From JABDOU01 sp041567895 (lineage in GTDB: Bacteria; Actinomycetota; Acidimicrobiia; Spongiisociales; SHLN01), in NCBI GenBank assembly GCA_041567895.1, contig JBFGAX010000004.1, positions 1 to 64,000 on the forward strand: DNA of 64,000 nucleotides. Reading direction: 5' to 3'. Positions within the stretch are counted from its first letter, which is position 1. Each line of letters begins with the position of its first letter. Positions 17,009 through 25,647 of this stretch are shown piece by piece. The notes under the pieces are model-generated. The model saw only the letters and a list, made by a program, of their open reading frames with translations. It did not search any database and was not told the origin of the DNA. The position numbers and the translations under genes are program-made.

Positions 17009-20000
17009 TCACCCGTCGATCGGACACGTCTCCTCATACAGGACGCCGTGTTCGTCGGTGACATTCACGCAAACCACCTCAGCCTTCGGGTCGGTGATGT
17101 CCCCGCCGTTCAGGGTCGATTGTTCGAGGAACGTAGGAACCCCCGCCAGGTTGAGCACCATGTGCGTTGCGGCCGTGATTGTCGACCTCACCACCCGCAC
17201 GACACCGGCCGGATCCGAGCTACCGGGCGTGCCTGGCTTCGGGGCGATGTTTTCGATGGCCGTTGCGCGCCCGCCGCCCGCATCCACCGCCAGAATCGAA
17301 TCCTCAATGGCGATATCGGAGGTCCGGCTCTGGAGCACCGTGCCTTCGGCACCATCTCTGGCGACCAGCTGGCTCGCGTGTATCTCGATGTGACTGTTGT
17401 TGACAACTACGGCGATCGGACTGGCGGCCGATGCGGTCACCTCGACCGACGACAGCATTGCACGACCTGAGGTCAGGTCGACACCTATGGCGGAAGAGGT
17501 CGATGACGCCAGATACGTGCCGCCGGTGAAGGTTGCTTCCACGGCATCGAGAGCGAGAGCCACCGCGGTGTTGGTTCCTCTGACGGCGACCGTTCCATCA
17601 ACGACGTCGAGGGATCCATTCGTCGCTTCTATGCCTCTTGCACTTTGAGCCGCGGCGGCTCCTGATTGGATTGTGATTGCTTCGAGCAGGATGTGGGAGC
17701 TGTCGGCAGAAACACCCGTGCCGTTCCCGACGATGGCGATATCGCCTCTTACGACCGACACGGTGGCAGCTTCGATTTGAAGGCCGGTGGCGTTTGCGGA
17801 ATCGCCTCGCAGCTCGATCGCGAGATTGTCCAGGTGGGCCTCGCCGCCTGCGATCCAGGCGCCAATCTCCGACGCGTGCGTGCGTTCACCCGTGACCGTG
17901 ACACTCGTGAAGTCACCGGTACTGTCGCTCATGAACAAGCCGTAGAAGTTCGATGCAGCGTTCGTGTCGTTGATTGACGGCGCGATTGTGAGGTTCGATC
18001 CCGCGATGACAGATCCTCCGGTCGTGAGCATCCCGTATGCCGTACGGGTGTCCGAGGAGACCAGGATCGAAGCGGTATCGAACGTGGCCGAGGTCGCATC
18101 GTTTTTGACGCCGATCACCCCGACCTTGCTCGTGGCTTCGACGGATAAGTTGGCGAAACCGGGTGCCCCGCCGACATTGTTGACGACGGTGAGTGGGCCA
18201 CTGGAGGTGGCCTCGACGATGACGTCGTCGAAGGTGCTCGAGCTGCTGATGTTGACGATGGCTTCCGCATGCGCGCCGTTGCCTCGCACGGTGACATGCC
18301 GGTAGTCGGCGCTCGCGAACCGATTGAGAATGCCGCGAGCTCCACGAGCGTTTCCTATTTCCACGGTCACATCTTCGAGGCCAGATCCTGTCGCGCCGGC
18401 CACGGCGGGCCCGCCGGTGGAGGCTCCGACGATGGTCGTGGCATCGCGCCCTGCTCCTCGTATCGTCATATTGGTGACCAGATGGAATACCGGGTCGTGT
18501 GCATCTGGCCGGCTCGCGAAGGTTCCTGGCCCGAGATGGACGGTCCCGCCTTCGACCGGTTGGCTCATTGCGAGCTGCGTCAGGCTGTGACGGAGCAGAT
18601 CCCCGTTCTCCGTCGGTGTTCCAACGGCGTCGAATGCGAGCTCGGCTCCGTCCTGGCTGATGATCTCGATGCCGTTCAGCTGCGGGTTGTTGGTCACGTG
18701 CTCAAACCAGACATCGACGTATCCGTTGTCCGAGTACGCGTAGAACGAGCGCCGGGTCCCAACGCGGTGTCCGGCCGACCGTGCAATGTCGAAGTCTTTC
18801 GTGACGATCGAATCATGCGCCCGGACATTGAAGACTCTCTCGCCAGGTTCTCCAACGGGATCGTAGCCGGATGAGAAATAGAGATTGACCTTGACGAGGG
18901 TGCCCTCCGGAACGGGAAATCGCCACAGCATTTCATGACCGGCCGGTTGATCCCATCGCTCCGTTGCGAACATCTCTACCGGGATCGAAGACGCCACCGA
19001 CGCATCGATGCTCGAAACGTTCCAGCTTGCGATCGAGCTGAGTGCAGCCGTCTCATTCGTGTAAGAAGACGGATCTGTCGTCGTATCGCCCGTCCAATCC
19101 GGACCGCCGTCGTTCGCGAGGATTCCGGGACCGCCGGCATTCACCCGGTAGAGAATCTCGCCAACACCGGCAGCCGGAAGCGGGTTTGGGGGAGGCGTAG
19201 GCCGCCCTGTGCGGTCAAATGAGCCAGCTACCGGCACCCACGATGCCTCTCCGAAATCAAGTACGCGATCGGCCTCTTGATTGGCGTTTCGATTGGACAG
19301 GTAGAAGCGTGCCGGAACCGGACGATAGATGCCGATCGTGTCCGAGCCGTCATGATCCCAGTCTCCTGCAACGATCCGATCGCCGGATTCTCCATAGAAG
19401 AAGGTGTGGTCTGCCGGTCCGCTGGAGAGCCGATTGCGAAGGTAGACGAGCCCGGCTCCTGCCCGATACAGCCCGAGAGTAGAGACCCCATCGCCGTCGA
19501 AATCACCGACGAAAGGTGTGTCATCTTTCGTTCCGAAGAAGAAGCGAGTATGAGCAGGACCTGTAGTGAGGTCGTTCCGGAGCAGCACTTCCCCGGCGCG
19601 ATACACCCCGAGGGTGTCGCAACCGTCTCCGTTCCAGTCACCAACGATCGGGATGTCGCCGATATCACCGAAGTGAAATCGGATGCTGGCAGTCGATGTT
19701 TGGTTGCGATTCGTCAGGTATGCGAATCCGCTCGATGGTCGGAACATTCCCGCCGTATCAGTTCCATCGCAGTCCCAATCACCGAAGATCGGAATGTCGC
19801 CCGGGCGTCCGAAATAGAACGAATCGATCGATCCGTCGTCATGTAGAAGATGCCACTGGCCGGTGGCCGGATCCCACAAGCCGACTCCGTCGGGGTTGTC
19901 CGATGCCGAAGCGCTTCCGGAGATGAACAACATGAGACCCAAAACCAACAATCCGGCGAGAGACGCGATCTTGAATTTCCAGGTGGGTTTGTTCCACCGG

Positions 20001-20020
20001 CTCGCCGCCGTCGGCCGCAT
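17009..20020 (-). CDS. Exported protein: DWDGDGxDT repeats, malectin-like domain, parallel beta-helix
   Basis: A 1003-residue exported protein. ATG 20020 is chosen for its ribosome site (GGAGAGG, 3 bases away); the frame continues upstream to a TTG at 20071 without one. Signal peptide to about residue 40, then five repeats of the FYFG..GDWDxDGxDT type (about 45-285). A malectin-like carbohydrate-binding domain follows (YRVNAGGP ... GGPDWTGD ... NGIEI). The last ~500 residues are low-complexity beta-rich turns typical of a right-handed parallel beta-helix (pectate-lyase-like). No catalytic site is recognisable. A surface or secreted polysaccharide-binding role is inferred. Confidence 0.75.
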   Translation of the reverse strand: MRPTAASRWNKPTWKFKIASLAGLLVLGLMLFISGSASASDNPDGVGLWDPATGQWHLLHDDGSIDSFYFGRPGDIPIFGDWDCDGTDTAGMFRPSSGFAYLTNRNQTSTASIRFHFGDIGDIPIVGDWNGDGCDTLGVYRAGEVLLRNDLTTGPAHTRFFFGTKDDTPFVGDFDGDGVSTLGLYRAGAGLVYLRNRLSSGPADHTFFYGESGDRIVAGDWDHDGSDTIGIYRPVPARFYLSNRNANQEADRVLDFGEASWVPVAGSFDRTGRPTPPPNPLPAAGVGEILYRVNAGGPGILANDGGPDWTGDTTTDPSSYTNETAALSSIASWNVSSIDASVASSIPVEMFATERWDQPAGHEMLWRFPVPEGTLVKVNLYFSSGYDPVGEPGERVFNVRAHDSIVTKDFDIARSAGHRVGTRRSFYAYSDNGYVDVWFEHVTNNPQLNGIEIISQDGAELAFDAVGTPTENGDLLRHSLTQLAMSQPVEGGTVHLGPGTFASRPDAHDPVFHLVTNMTIRGAGRDATTIVGASTGGPAVAGATGSGLEDVTVEIGNARGARGILNRFASADYRHVTVRGNGAHAEAIVNISSSSTFDDVIVEATSSGPLTVVNNVGGAPGFANLSVEATSKVGVIGVKNDATSATFDTASILVSSDTRTAYGMLTTGGSVIAGSNLTIAPSINDTNAASNFYGLFMSDSTGDFTSVTVTGERTHASEIGAWIAGGEAHLDNLAIELRGDSANATGLQIEAATVSVVRGDIAIVGNGTGVSADSSHILLEAITIQSGAAAAQSARGIEATNGSLDVVDGTVAVRGTNTAVALALDAVEATFTGGTYLASSTSSAIGVDLTSGRAMLSSVEVTASAASPIAVVVNNSHIEIHASQLVARDGAEGTVLQSRTSDIAIEDSILAVDAGGGRATAIENIAPKPGTPGSSDPAGVVRVVRSTITAATHMVLNLAGVPTFLEQSTLNGGDITDPKAEVVCVNVTDEHGVLYEETCPIDG

Positions 20021-20129
20021 GACCTCTCCGAATCTGCCCGAGCGTTGTGTAGGACGCTTACGCCAATTCAATCACGCCGGGAAGCTGCGTCACTAGGACT
20101 TCCGACCTTACTTTGTGAGCAATACTCGG

Positions 20130-20135
20130 TAGAGT
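20130..20135 (+). promoter_or_regulatory. Candidate -10 (TAGAGT) of the SelW-like gene
   Basis: TAGAGT ends 6 bases before the ATG at 20142, the spacing seen at many starts in this window. It independently supports the upstream ATG as the true start rather than the GTG at 20202. Confidence 0.5.
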
Positions 20136-20141
20136 CACAGC

Positions 20142-20408
20142 ATGACTACTCACCGTGTAACGATCGCTTATTGCGTACCTTGAGACTATTCAGAGCGCGC
20201 CGTGAGCGTTGCAGACGACATTCTCACCAATTACCAGCATCTGATAAGTGAGCTGACATTCATCACCGGAGACAAGGGCATCTTTGACGTCAAAGTCGAC
20301 GATACGATGATCTATTCAAAGGCCGAAACCGGCCGTCACGCCGAAGCCGGTGAGGTTCTAGAGAAATTCGAAGAGCTGGTCAAACCCTCTCGAAAGTACG
20401 GGGAGTAA
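20142..20408 (+). CDS. SelW-like (Rdx family) selenoprotein with in-frame UGA
   Basis: Reading from ATG 20142 through a single TGA (20181-20183) gives an 88-residue SelT/SelW/SelH (Rdx) protein: THRVTIAYCVPUDYSERA, with Cys11-Val-Pro-Sec14 as the redox CxxU motif at the end of the first beta-strand, then GIFDVKVDDTMIYSKAETGRH, the family's second signature. Without readthrough the only start is GTG 20202. That gives a 68-residue fragment lacking the strand and the redox site. Cys homologues have CxxC here, so UGA sits exactly at the second redox residue. A bacterial SECIS candidate follows. The role is probably thioredoxin-like redox. No selA, selB or selD genes are in the window. Confidence 0.85.
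20194..20210 (+). promoter_or_regulatory. Candidate bacterial SECIS hairpin
   Basis: AGCGC (20194-20198) pairs with GCGTT (20206-20210), including one G-U pair, around the 7-base loop GCCGTGA. The loop begins 16 bases after the UGA and has G as its first base. Both features fit published rules for bacterial SECIS elements read by SelB. The 5-bp stem is short and could arise by chance in GC-rich DNA, so the element is supporting rather than decisive evidence. Confidence 0.5.
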
Positions 20409-20477
20409 CCGCCCGCACCGAGGGTTCCATCAATCAATAGCCGTGCGGTGGTAATCGACGGCGATGGGTCGAACCGT

Positions 20478-23400
20478 TCATGGTGTGTATACCCCGACAT
20501 ACGTCATGGTTCCCTCGAGGTCCTGGCCATAGAGATGCCACGTTGGCCAATCGCGTGGGATGCTTCTCCAGTGGAACAGCGATGCACCCGCCGGCATCTC
20601 ATAGTCGTTTGACGTGAATCGGTTGCCCCGGCTCGTATAAAAACTCGTGTCGCCATAGTCGACTCCGAGCCCGGTATAGCCGTTCGCCGGAATGTTGTAT
20701 TCATGGTTGTGGGTGATCAAACTCGCATCCATGCTCACTACGTTGTCATGGACCCACAGGTTCGTGACCTCGCGCGGGTTGCCCTCCCAGGTGCCACGCT
20801 GTTGCTCAACGGCGGTGATACCGTTCCAATTGTCCCGGACCTCGTTCGCGTAGATCTCGACGTCACTGCTCGAGGCCACGACGATGCCTGCGCCCCACAG
20901 CCACACTCCGCGGGCATCCAGGAAACCGTTTCCCGTGACGACATTGTTCCGGATGACGGCTCCATAGCTGACCTCGTAGAAGATGCCATCGAAGTCGTTG
21001 TACTCCACGGTGTTGCCCTCGATGAGTGCGTTGAAGTTGGCAATGTCGAACCACACACCGCTCCCGTAGTTGTGGTGGACATGGTTGTTTCGAAAAACCA
21101 TGTCGTAAGTTCGGTAGTACTTGCCGCCTCCCGATTCGAAGTCCCAGTGATATCCGACCGTGTTGTTGTGCGATAACTCGCTGTTTTCGACAACCACATC
21201 ATGGCCCCTTGCTGAAAAGCCCTGTTGTCCGTTGTGATGTGCATAGCTATTGCGGATGCGTCCGCCATCGGTGAGAAAGATTCCGGTGCCGTGGTTGTAT
21301 CGTGCCTCGACGTTCTCGATCGTCCAGTTGGTCCCGTCAGGCCCATCCATGGTCGCATAGAGGCGGGAGTCGATCGCTCCGACCTGAGTCGGGGTGGCGA
21401 ACTTCTCGATGATCAGGTTACGTACCGTCACGTGATCTGCTCCACCGAAGATGCCTTGGCCGACGACGCTGGTCTCGACAAAGCGGTTCCGAGGGTCGTT
21501 CTTGACCCAGATCTTGTCGGCGCCGTAGTCAAACCACCATGTGTCTTCGGCGAGGTCGCCGATCCACGTCACGTGTCGTTGGATCTCGCCGTCGATGAAG
21601 AGGTCTTCGGGATAGCGGCAACGCGGGTTGGTGTCACGACATACCGGACCGGACGCAACCCATTCGGCTGTGACTCGACCCTGCTGGGTCTGGCCGTCGA
21701 CAAACCACGCGTTGTAACCCGCGTCGTACTGCCACGCGGTCAAGACCCTGGCGCCGGACAAGACGGCTCCGTTTGCACCCACAATCGTCTGATGGTCGTA
21801 GGGGCGTACCGATTGTCCGCGGTGTACGCCGGGTCCGAGAACAAACGTGTTCGGCCCCGGGTTGGCGTCGATGATGGCCTGAATGTCCTCACCGGGTGAG
21901 ATCAGGATTGCACCAGGCTCGAAGATCGTGACAGTCACCGAGGGGGGCGTGGGGTCGGACAGACCGCTCTGATCCGTGACGTGGAGTGTCACCGTGTAGC
22001 TGCCGTTGGACGCGAATGTGACGGCTGCAGGGTCGGGACCGATGACGTCGGGCATGGCGGGAGAGCCGGTGAATACCCACCTGAAACTCATGGTGTCGCC
22101 GTCGGGATCTGTACCGGACCCTGAGAACGTCACGGAGCTTCCCCGGGGTATCACCGTCGAAGCCGAGGGTGTTTGGATCGTTCCTTCCGGTGCTGCGTTC
22201 GGCGCGACCACCACATTGAATGACGTAGCGGTTTCCTGCCCAAAACGGTCCGTCACGCTCAGCTCGATATCGAGTGCGCCGGTCGAGGTCAGTGCAAAGG
22301 GTGCCGGATCGGGTCCGGTCAGTGATGCGATGGTGCTACCCGGGAATGACCACACGTAGGACAGAGGACCAACACCGAGAGCGTGTGCCTCCAGATCGAG
22401 CAGGCCGCCCACTCGAAATTCCGTGTTCGGTGCAGGCAGGATCCATTGCACTTCCGGTTCCGGCGCCGACTCCACGTTCACCCGCAGCTCAGCCGGCGTC
22501 GGATCAGACACTCCATTGTCGTAGTGTGCATCGAGAATGATCGTCCAGATTCCCGCATCGTCCATCGGACCGAGTGTCGCGGTCTGGCCGGTGCGGCGCA
22601 GCTCAAACCCCGATGGTCCCACCGCCCTCCAGGACAGAGAAACCGGCCGGCTCGAAAAGGCGGTTCCGGAAACGCGCAATGAGTCTCCCCTGATCAGTGA
22701 TACGCCTCCTGTCGGTGACGTGATGATGCCGTTCGGCACTCGCGGGCTCACCCGTGCGGCGATCGGGTTGCCTGGAATGTTCGCTTCGAGTTCCACGATT
22801 CCCGATGGCATCGACAAGAAAGCTCTGGTTCCACGAATCACGCCGAAGGTATCAACGCCATCGTCGTTCCAGTCTCCCGCTATGACAGAATCCCCCGGTT
22901 CACCGAACGAGAACACGGAAGCAACTGCCGAGGTGTTTCCTGCAGCGAGTGTGATGAGCCCCCTGGTCCCGTCATAGAGGCCCACGGTGTCGACGCCGTC
23001 ACCGTTCCAGTCTCCCGCAACTGGAGTACCGATCCCTTCGAGGAAATCGAAGTCGAAATCGGCAAAACCCTGCGTGTTCGAGTTCCTCAAATAAAAGCGA
23101 CGTTCCGAGGGGCGGTATACCCCGATCGTGTCAATTCCGTCACCATCCCAGTCCCCGCACACCGGTTGGTCCTCGGGAATACCGTAGAAGATCTGAATGT
23201 CGCTGAAACCCTGGCTGTTCGATTGACGGAGATGCAGGAAACCGGTTCGGGATCTGTATAGGCCGACGGTGTCGATCTCATCACCGTCCCAGTCGCACAT
23301 GATGGGCTGATCGGCTGGATCTCCGTAGTAGAAGGTGCGTCCGTCCGGCATGGTCCAGACGCCGGTTCGCGGGTCATGGCCGACCCACTGATCCCCTTCG

Positions 23401-23492
23401 AGCTCGACTGCGTCGGCTGCGAAAGCACCCATGACAAGCATCGCAAAAAGCACGACGAAGACCGGCATTCTGCGTGCTCGTCGTACCACCAT
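20478..23492 (-). CDS. Exported protein: DWDGDGxDT repeats, PKD-like domains, NosD-type beta-helix
   Basis: A 1004-residue exported protein. Signal peptide (about residues 1-28), then about five repeats of the FYYG..DWDGDGxDTxGxYR type (about 45-250). PKD/Ig-like beta-sandwiches follow (SWRAVGPSGFELR, YVWSFPGSTIASL, SFRWVFTGSPAMPD), about 270-545. The last ~450 residues form a right-handed parallel beta-helix: IQAIIDANPGPNTFVLGPGV, then repeated VENS.SHNN, IRNNVVTGNG and VEIYANEVRDN turns. NosD/pectate-lyase-like repeats of this sort often bind or cleave polysaccharide; no active site is identified. Third member of the local repeat family. Confidence 0.78.
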   Translation of the reverse strand: MVVRRARRMPVFVVLFAMLVMGAFAADAVELEGDQWVGHDPRTGVWTMPDGRTFYYGDPADQPIMCDWDGDEIDTVGLYRSRTGFLHLRQSNSQGFSDIQIFYGIPEDQPVCGDWDGDGIDTIGVYRPSERRFYLRNSNTQGFADFDFDFLEGIGTPVAGDWNGDGVDTVGLYDGTRGLITLAAGNTSAVASVFSFGEPGDSVIAGDWNDDGVDTFGVIRGTRAFLSMPSGIVELEANIPGNPIAARVSPRVPNGIITSPTGGVSLIRGDSLRVSGTAFSSRPVSLSWRAVGPSGFELRRTGQTATLGPMDDAGIWTIILDAHYDNGVSDPTPAELRVNVESAPEPEVQWILPAPNTEFRVGGLLDLEAHALGVGPLSYVWSFPGSTIASLTGPDPAPFALTSTGALDIELSVTDRFGQETATSFNVVVAPNAAPEGTIQTPSASTVIPRGSSVTFSGSGTDPDGDTMSFRWVFTGSPAMPDVIGPDPAAVTFASNGSYTVTLHVTDQSGLSDPTPPSVTVTIFEPGAILISPGEDIQAIIDANPGPNTFVLGPGVHRGQSVRPYDHQTIVGANGAVLSGARVLTAWQYDAGYNAWFVDGQTQQGRVTAEWVASGPVCRDTNPRCRYPEDLFIDGEIQRHVTWIGDLAEDTWWFDYGADKIWVKNDPRNRFVETSVVGQGIFGGADHVTVRNLIIEKFATPTQVGAIDSRLYATMDGPDGTNWTIENVEARYNHGTGIFLTDGGRIRNSYAHHNGQQGFSARGHDVVVENSELSHNNTVGYHWDFESGGGKYYRTYDMVFRNNHVHHNYGSGVWFDIANFNALIEGNTVEYNDFDGIFYEVSYGAVIRNNVVTGNGFLDARGVWLWGAGIVVASSSDVEIYANEVRDNWNGITAVEQQRGTWEGNPREVTNLWVHDNVVSMDASLITHNHEYNIPANGYTGLGVDYGDTSFYTSRGNRFTSNDYEMPAGASLFHWRSIPRDWPTWHLYGQDLEGTMTYVGVYTP

Positions 23493-23604
23493 GCGAGGTT
23501 CCCGTCCGCCAGATCTCCCGCAATCAGCGTATTGCGAATTCCGTCAGTGTGCGTGAGAAATGTGGTAAAAAACACCTGAACGTGGCGAGAATGGGGCGGA
23601 GGTC

Positions 23605-24432
23605 CTATGACTCTTCGGCGAAGCCAGGCGGTCGTTGTCTGGCAGGTTCAATCAGCTGCGCCATCGCGACAACCCCGAACCGGCCGGTTGTATCGAAAAG
23701 CGTCCCCTGATTGACTCCTATCCCGCCGGGATGAGGATCACTGTGGCCCTGTATGCCGATCCAATCCGATAGTGGCGCACGATTCATGTAGACGGTGATA
23801 TCGGGGTTCACGTACACCCAGGAGTTTGTGCTCAACGTCTGACTCACTCCGTTCAGCATGTCCGCAATCGCACAGGCCTGCACCGTCAATGACGTGTCCT
23901 CACCTGACACCACGGGCACCGTCAAACGATGCCACGCAGTTCCCGGGCCCCGATGCTCCATCGATCGGTCAACGCTGCGGGTTTCGACGGTGGTTCTGTG
24001 GTATCTCGTCAACCGATCGGCGCTCCAGGGCTGCATCCACTCGAGATGGGGATGGGTCTCCGGGGGACCGGGAGGTTGCCATGGCGCTCTGACGATGTCC
24101 TCCAGAACCACCGATGTCTGACGGATTCGCAATGCGATCGCGTTGGCAAGGACCACGCCATCGTGGCTCAGCGTCGCCCGATCGATCTGGATCCTTTTTC
24201 CTGCTCTCACGGTCCGGACGTCAACCTCGAGACGCGTGAGCGGGATCGGTCGAAACAGATCGAACGTTACGCGCGCGAGGTGCATCGCGACCGGGGTTGG
24301 ATGGCGCTCAATGGCCCATGCCAACAGCCCCGCGGGCGGTCCGCCGTGGAGGAGGTTGTCGTCCCACCCACCTCGAGACCATTCGGTCGCGAGGTAGCCA
24401 TCGCCGTCAGGTACAAAGAGAGCGTCGCTCAA
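23605..24432 (-). CDS. TesB-like acyl-CoA thioesterase family protein
   Basis: Double-hotdog thioesterase of the 4HBT_3/TesB-like group, expected to hydrolyse acyl-CoA thioesters. The HGGPPAGLLAWAIER motif, in the N-terminal hotdog helix, is characteristic. I place the start at the TTG at 24432, because the resulting SDALFVPDGDGYLATEWSRGGWD matches how this family usually begins and leaves a 23-base gap to the transporter gene. A longer form from TTG 24498 has a GGGAG ribosome site but overlaps the neighbour by 43 bases. It is last in the ABC transporter operon; the link to transport is unclear. Confidence 0.78.
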   Translation of the reverse strand: MSDALFVPDGDGYLATEWSRGGWDDNLLHGGPPAGLLAWAIERHPTPVAMHLARVTFDLFRPIPLTRLEVDVRTVRAGKRIQIDRATLSHDGVVLANAIALRIRQTSVVLEDIVRAPWQPPGPPETHPHLEWMQPWSADRLTRYHRTTVETRSVDRSMEHRGPGTAWHRLTVPVVSGEDTSLTVQACAIADMLNGVSQTLSTNSWVYVNPDITVYMNRAPLSDWIGIQGHSDPHPGGIGVNQGTLFDTTGRFGVVAMAQLIEPARQRPPGFAEES

Positions 24433-24455
24433 TTCGTCATCGAACTGTGGAGGAG

Positions 24456-25577
24456 CTATTCGCCACCTTCTGCCAGTTGTACCTCGATCGGCTGCCAATT
24501 CGCTCCCGTCACGTCGAGACCTTCGGCTTCGAGAGCAGCTACGGCCGCCTCGGCGAACTTGGTCTCGAAAGCGCCAGGACCTGGATCAGCTGCGATGACT
24601 CCCTGGCTCGTGGCAACCTCAATCGTCTGATCCCAGAGCGCCCGATCCATGACACCGATGCCTCCTGGCGATGGCCAGATGAGGCCATTGATTTCGTTCA
24701 TCTGCCAAATCTGATGCGAGCGCCCGAGTGTGGGTCCGGCCTGCAACACGATATCTGCGCACTCCTCGGCGTTGTCCCGGCAATAGATCCAACCCTTGAA
24801 CGAGGCCTTTAGAAAGCGTTCGACCACGTCCGGGTTGTCGTCCGCGTACCCCTGAGTGACCCAAACCGCATCCTGCAACATCGCCGTTCCGACCTCGTTG
24901 AAGTCGATGACGTTGAGATCCGAAGGCTGGTAGAGCTCTCCGGTTTCTTCGTTTATCGCTTCGAGAACCTGTGCGTACTCGTTGTAGATCATGGCCTCGG
25001 CGGCGTCTATTTCGCGGTTGAGAAGCGCTTCCATATCGAAGTTCTGGGCGACCAGCTCAGCAGGAGTCACACCGAATTTCTCGATGGCGGCTGTCAGCTC
25101 GAACTCGTTGCCAAAGCCCCAGTTGCCGATGACCTTGCCTTCCCAATCCTCAGGAGATTCGATGCCGCTGTCCGCCCACGAAACCATGAGCGTGCCACTT
25201 CGCTGAAAGACCTGGGCGACGTTCACAAGACCGGCACCCTCCTCGTTCGATACCAGCGCCTTGGGTACCCAGGCCAGCCCGAATTCGGCTCCGCCGGTTG
25301 CGACCACCTGTTGGGGAACTATGTCCACGGCACCTTCGAGGATGTTGACGTCGAGACCTTCGTCGGCGTAATAGCCGAGTGCCTTCGCTGCGTAATAGCC
25401 GGCGAACTGTGATTGCGCGAACCACTGGAGCTGCAAATTGACCGTGGTCATCTCCTCCGGAGTTTCCGCTCCCGCAGCCGTGGTCGTGGTTTCGCCTTCG
25501 CCTTCGACTGAATCTCCTCCGCCACAAGCAGAAGCAATCATGCTCATCGCCAACAAACATGCAAGAAGTCTCTTCAT
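24456..25577 (-). CDS. ABC transporter substrate-binding lipoprotein, NMT1/THI5 type
   Basis: A 373-residue extracytoplasmic solute-binding lipoprotein. The ATG at 25577 has a strong ribosome site (GAGGAGGATACGCGACA). The signal peptide ends in lipobox ASAC with acylated Cys19, then a Thr/Glu-rich linker. LQLQWFAQSQFAGYYAAKALGYYADEGLDV is the NMT1/THI5-like hallmark seen in binding proteins for pyrimidine precursors of thiamine (ThiY), riboflavin (RibY) and related ligands. The ligand cannot be assigned here, as no thiamine or riboflavin gene is near. Two permeases and an ATPase complete the importer. Confidence 0.88.
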   Translation of the reverse strand: MKRLLACLLAMSMIASACGGGDSVEGEGETTTTAAGAETPEEMTTVNLQLQWFAQSQFAGYYAAKALGYYADEGLDVNILEGAVDIVPQQVVATGGAEFGLAWVPKALVSNEEGAGLVNVAQVFQRSGTLMVSWADSGIESPEDWEGKVIGNWGFGNEFELTAAIEKFGVTPAELVAQNFDMEALLNREIDAAEAMIYNEYAQVLEAINEETGELYQPSDLNVIDFNEVGTAMLQDAVWVTQGYADDNPDVVERFLKASFKGWIYCRDNAEECADIVLQAGPTLGRSHQIWQMNEINGLIWPSPGGIGVMDRALWDQTIEVATSQGVIAADPGPGAFETKFAEAAVAALEAEGLDVTGANWQPIEVQLAEGGE

Positions 25578-25647
25578 TGTCGCGTATCCTCCTCGGTCGG
25601 TCCGTGCCCGGTACCAAATCGACGCTACTCGAATGCCCGGTTGGTTG

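Noticed and set aside
20202..20408. A 68-codon gene from GTG 20202 as the full SelW-like protein
   Set aside because: It would lack the first beta-strand and the redox motif, while the sequence directly upstream in the same frame encodes exactly those parts through a TGA at the second redox position, with a promoter hexamer before ATG 20142.
24432..24498. Longer thioesterase from TTG 24498
   Set aside because: It overlaps the binding-protein gene by 43 bases and adds residues not typical of the family, although it does have a GGGAG site; kept as an alternative only.
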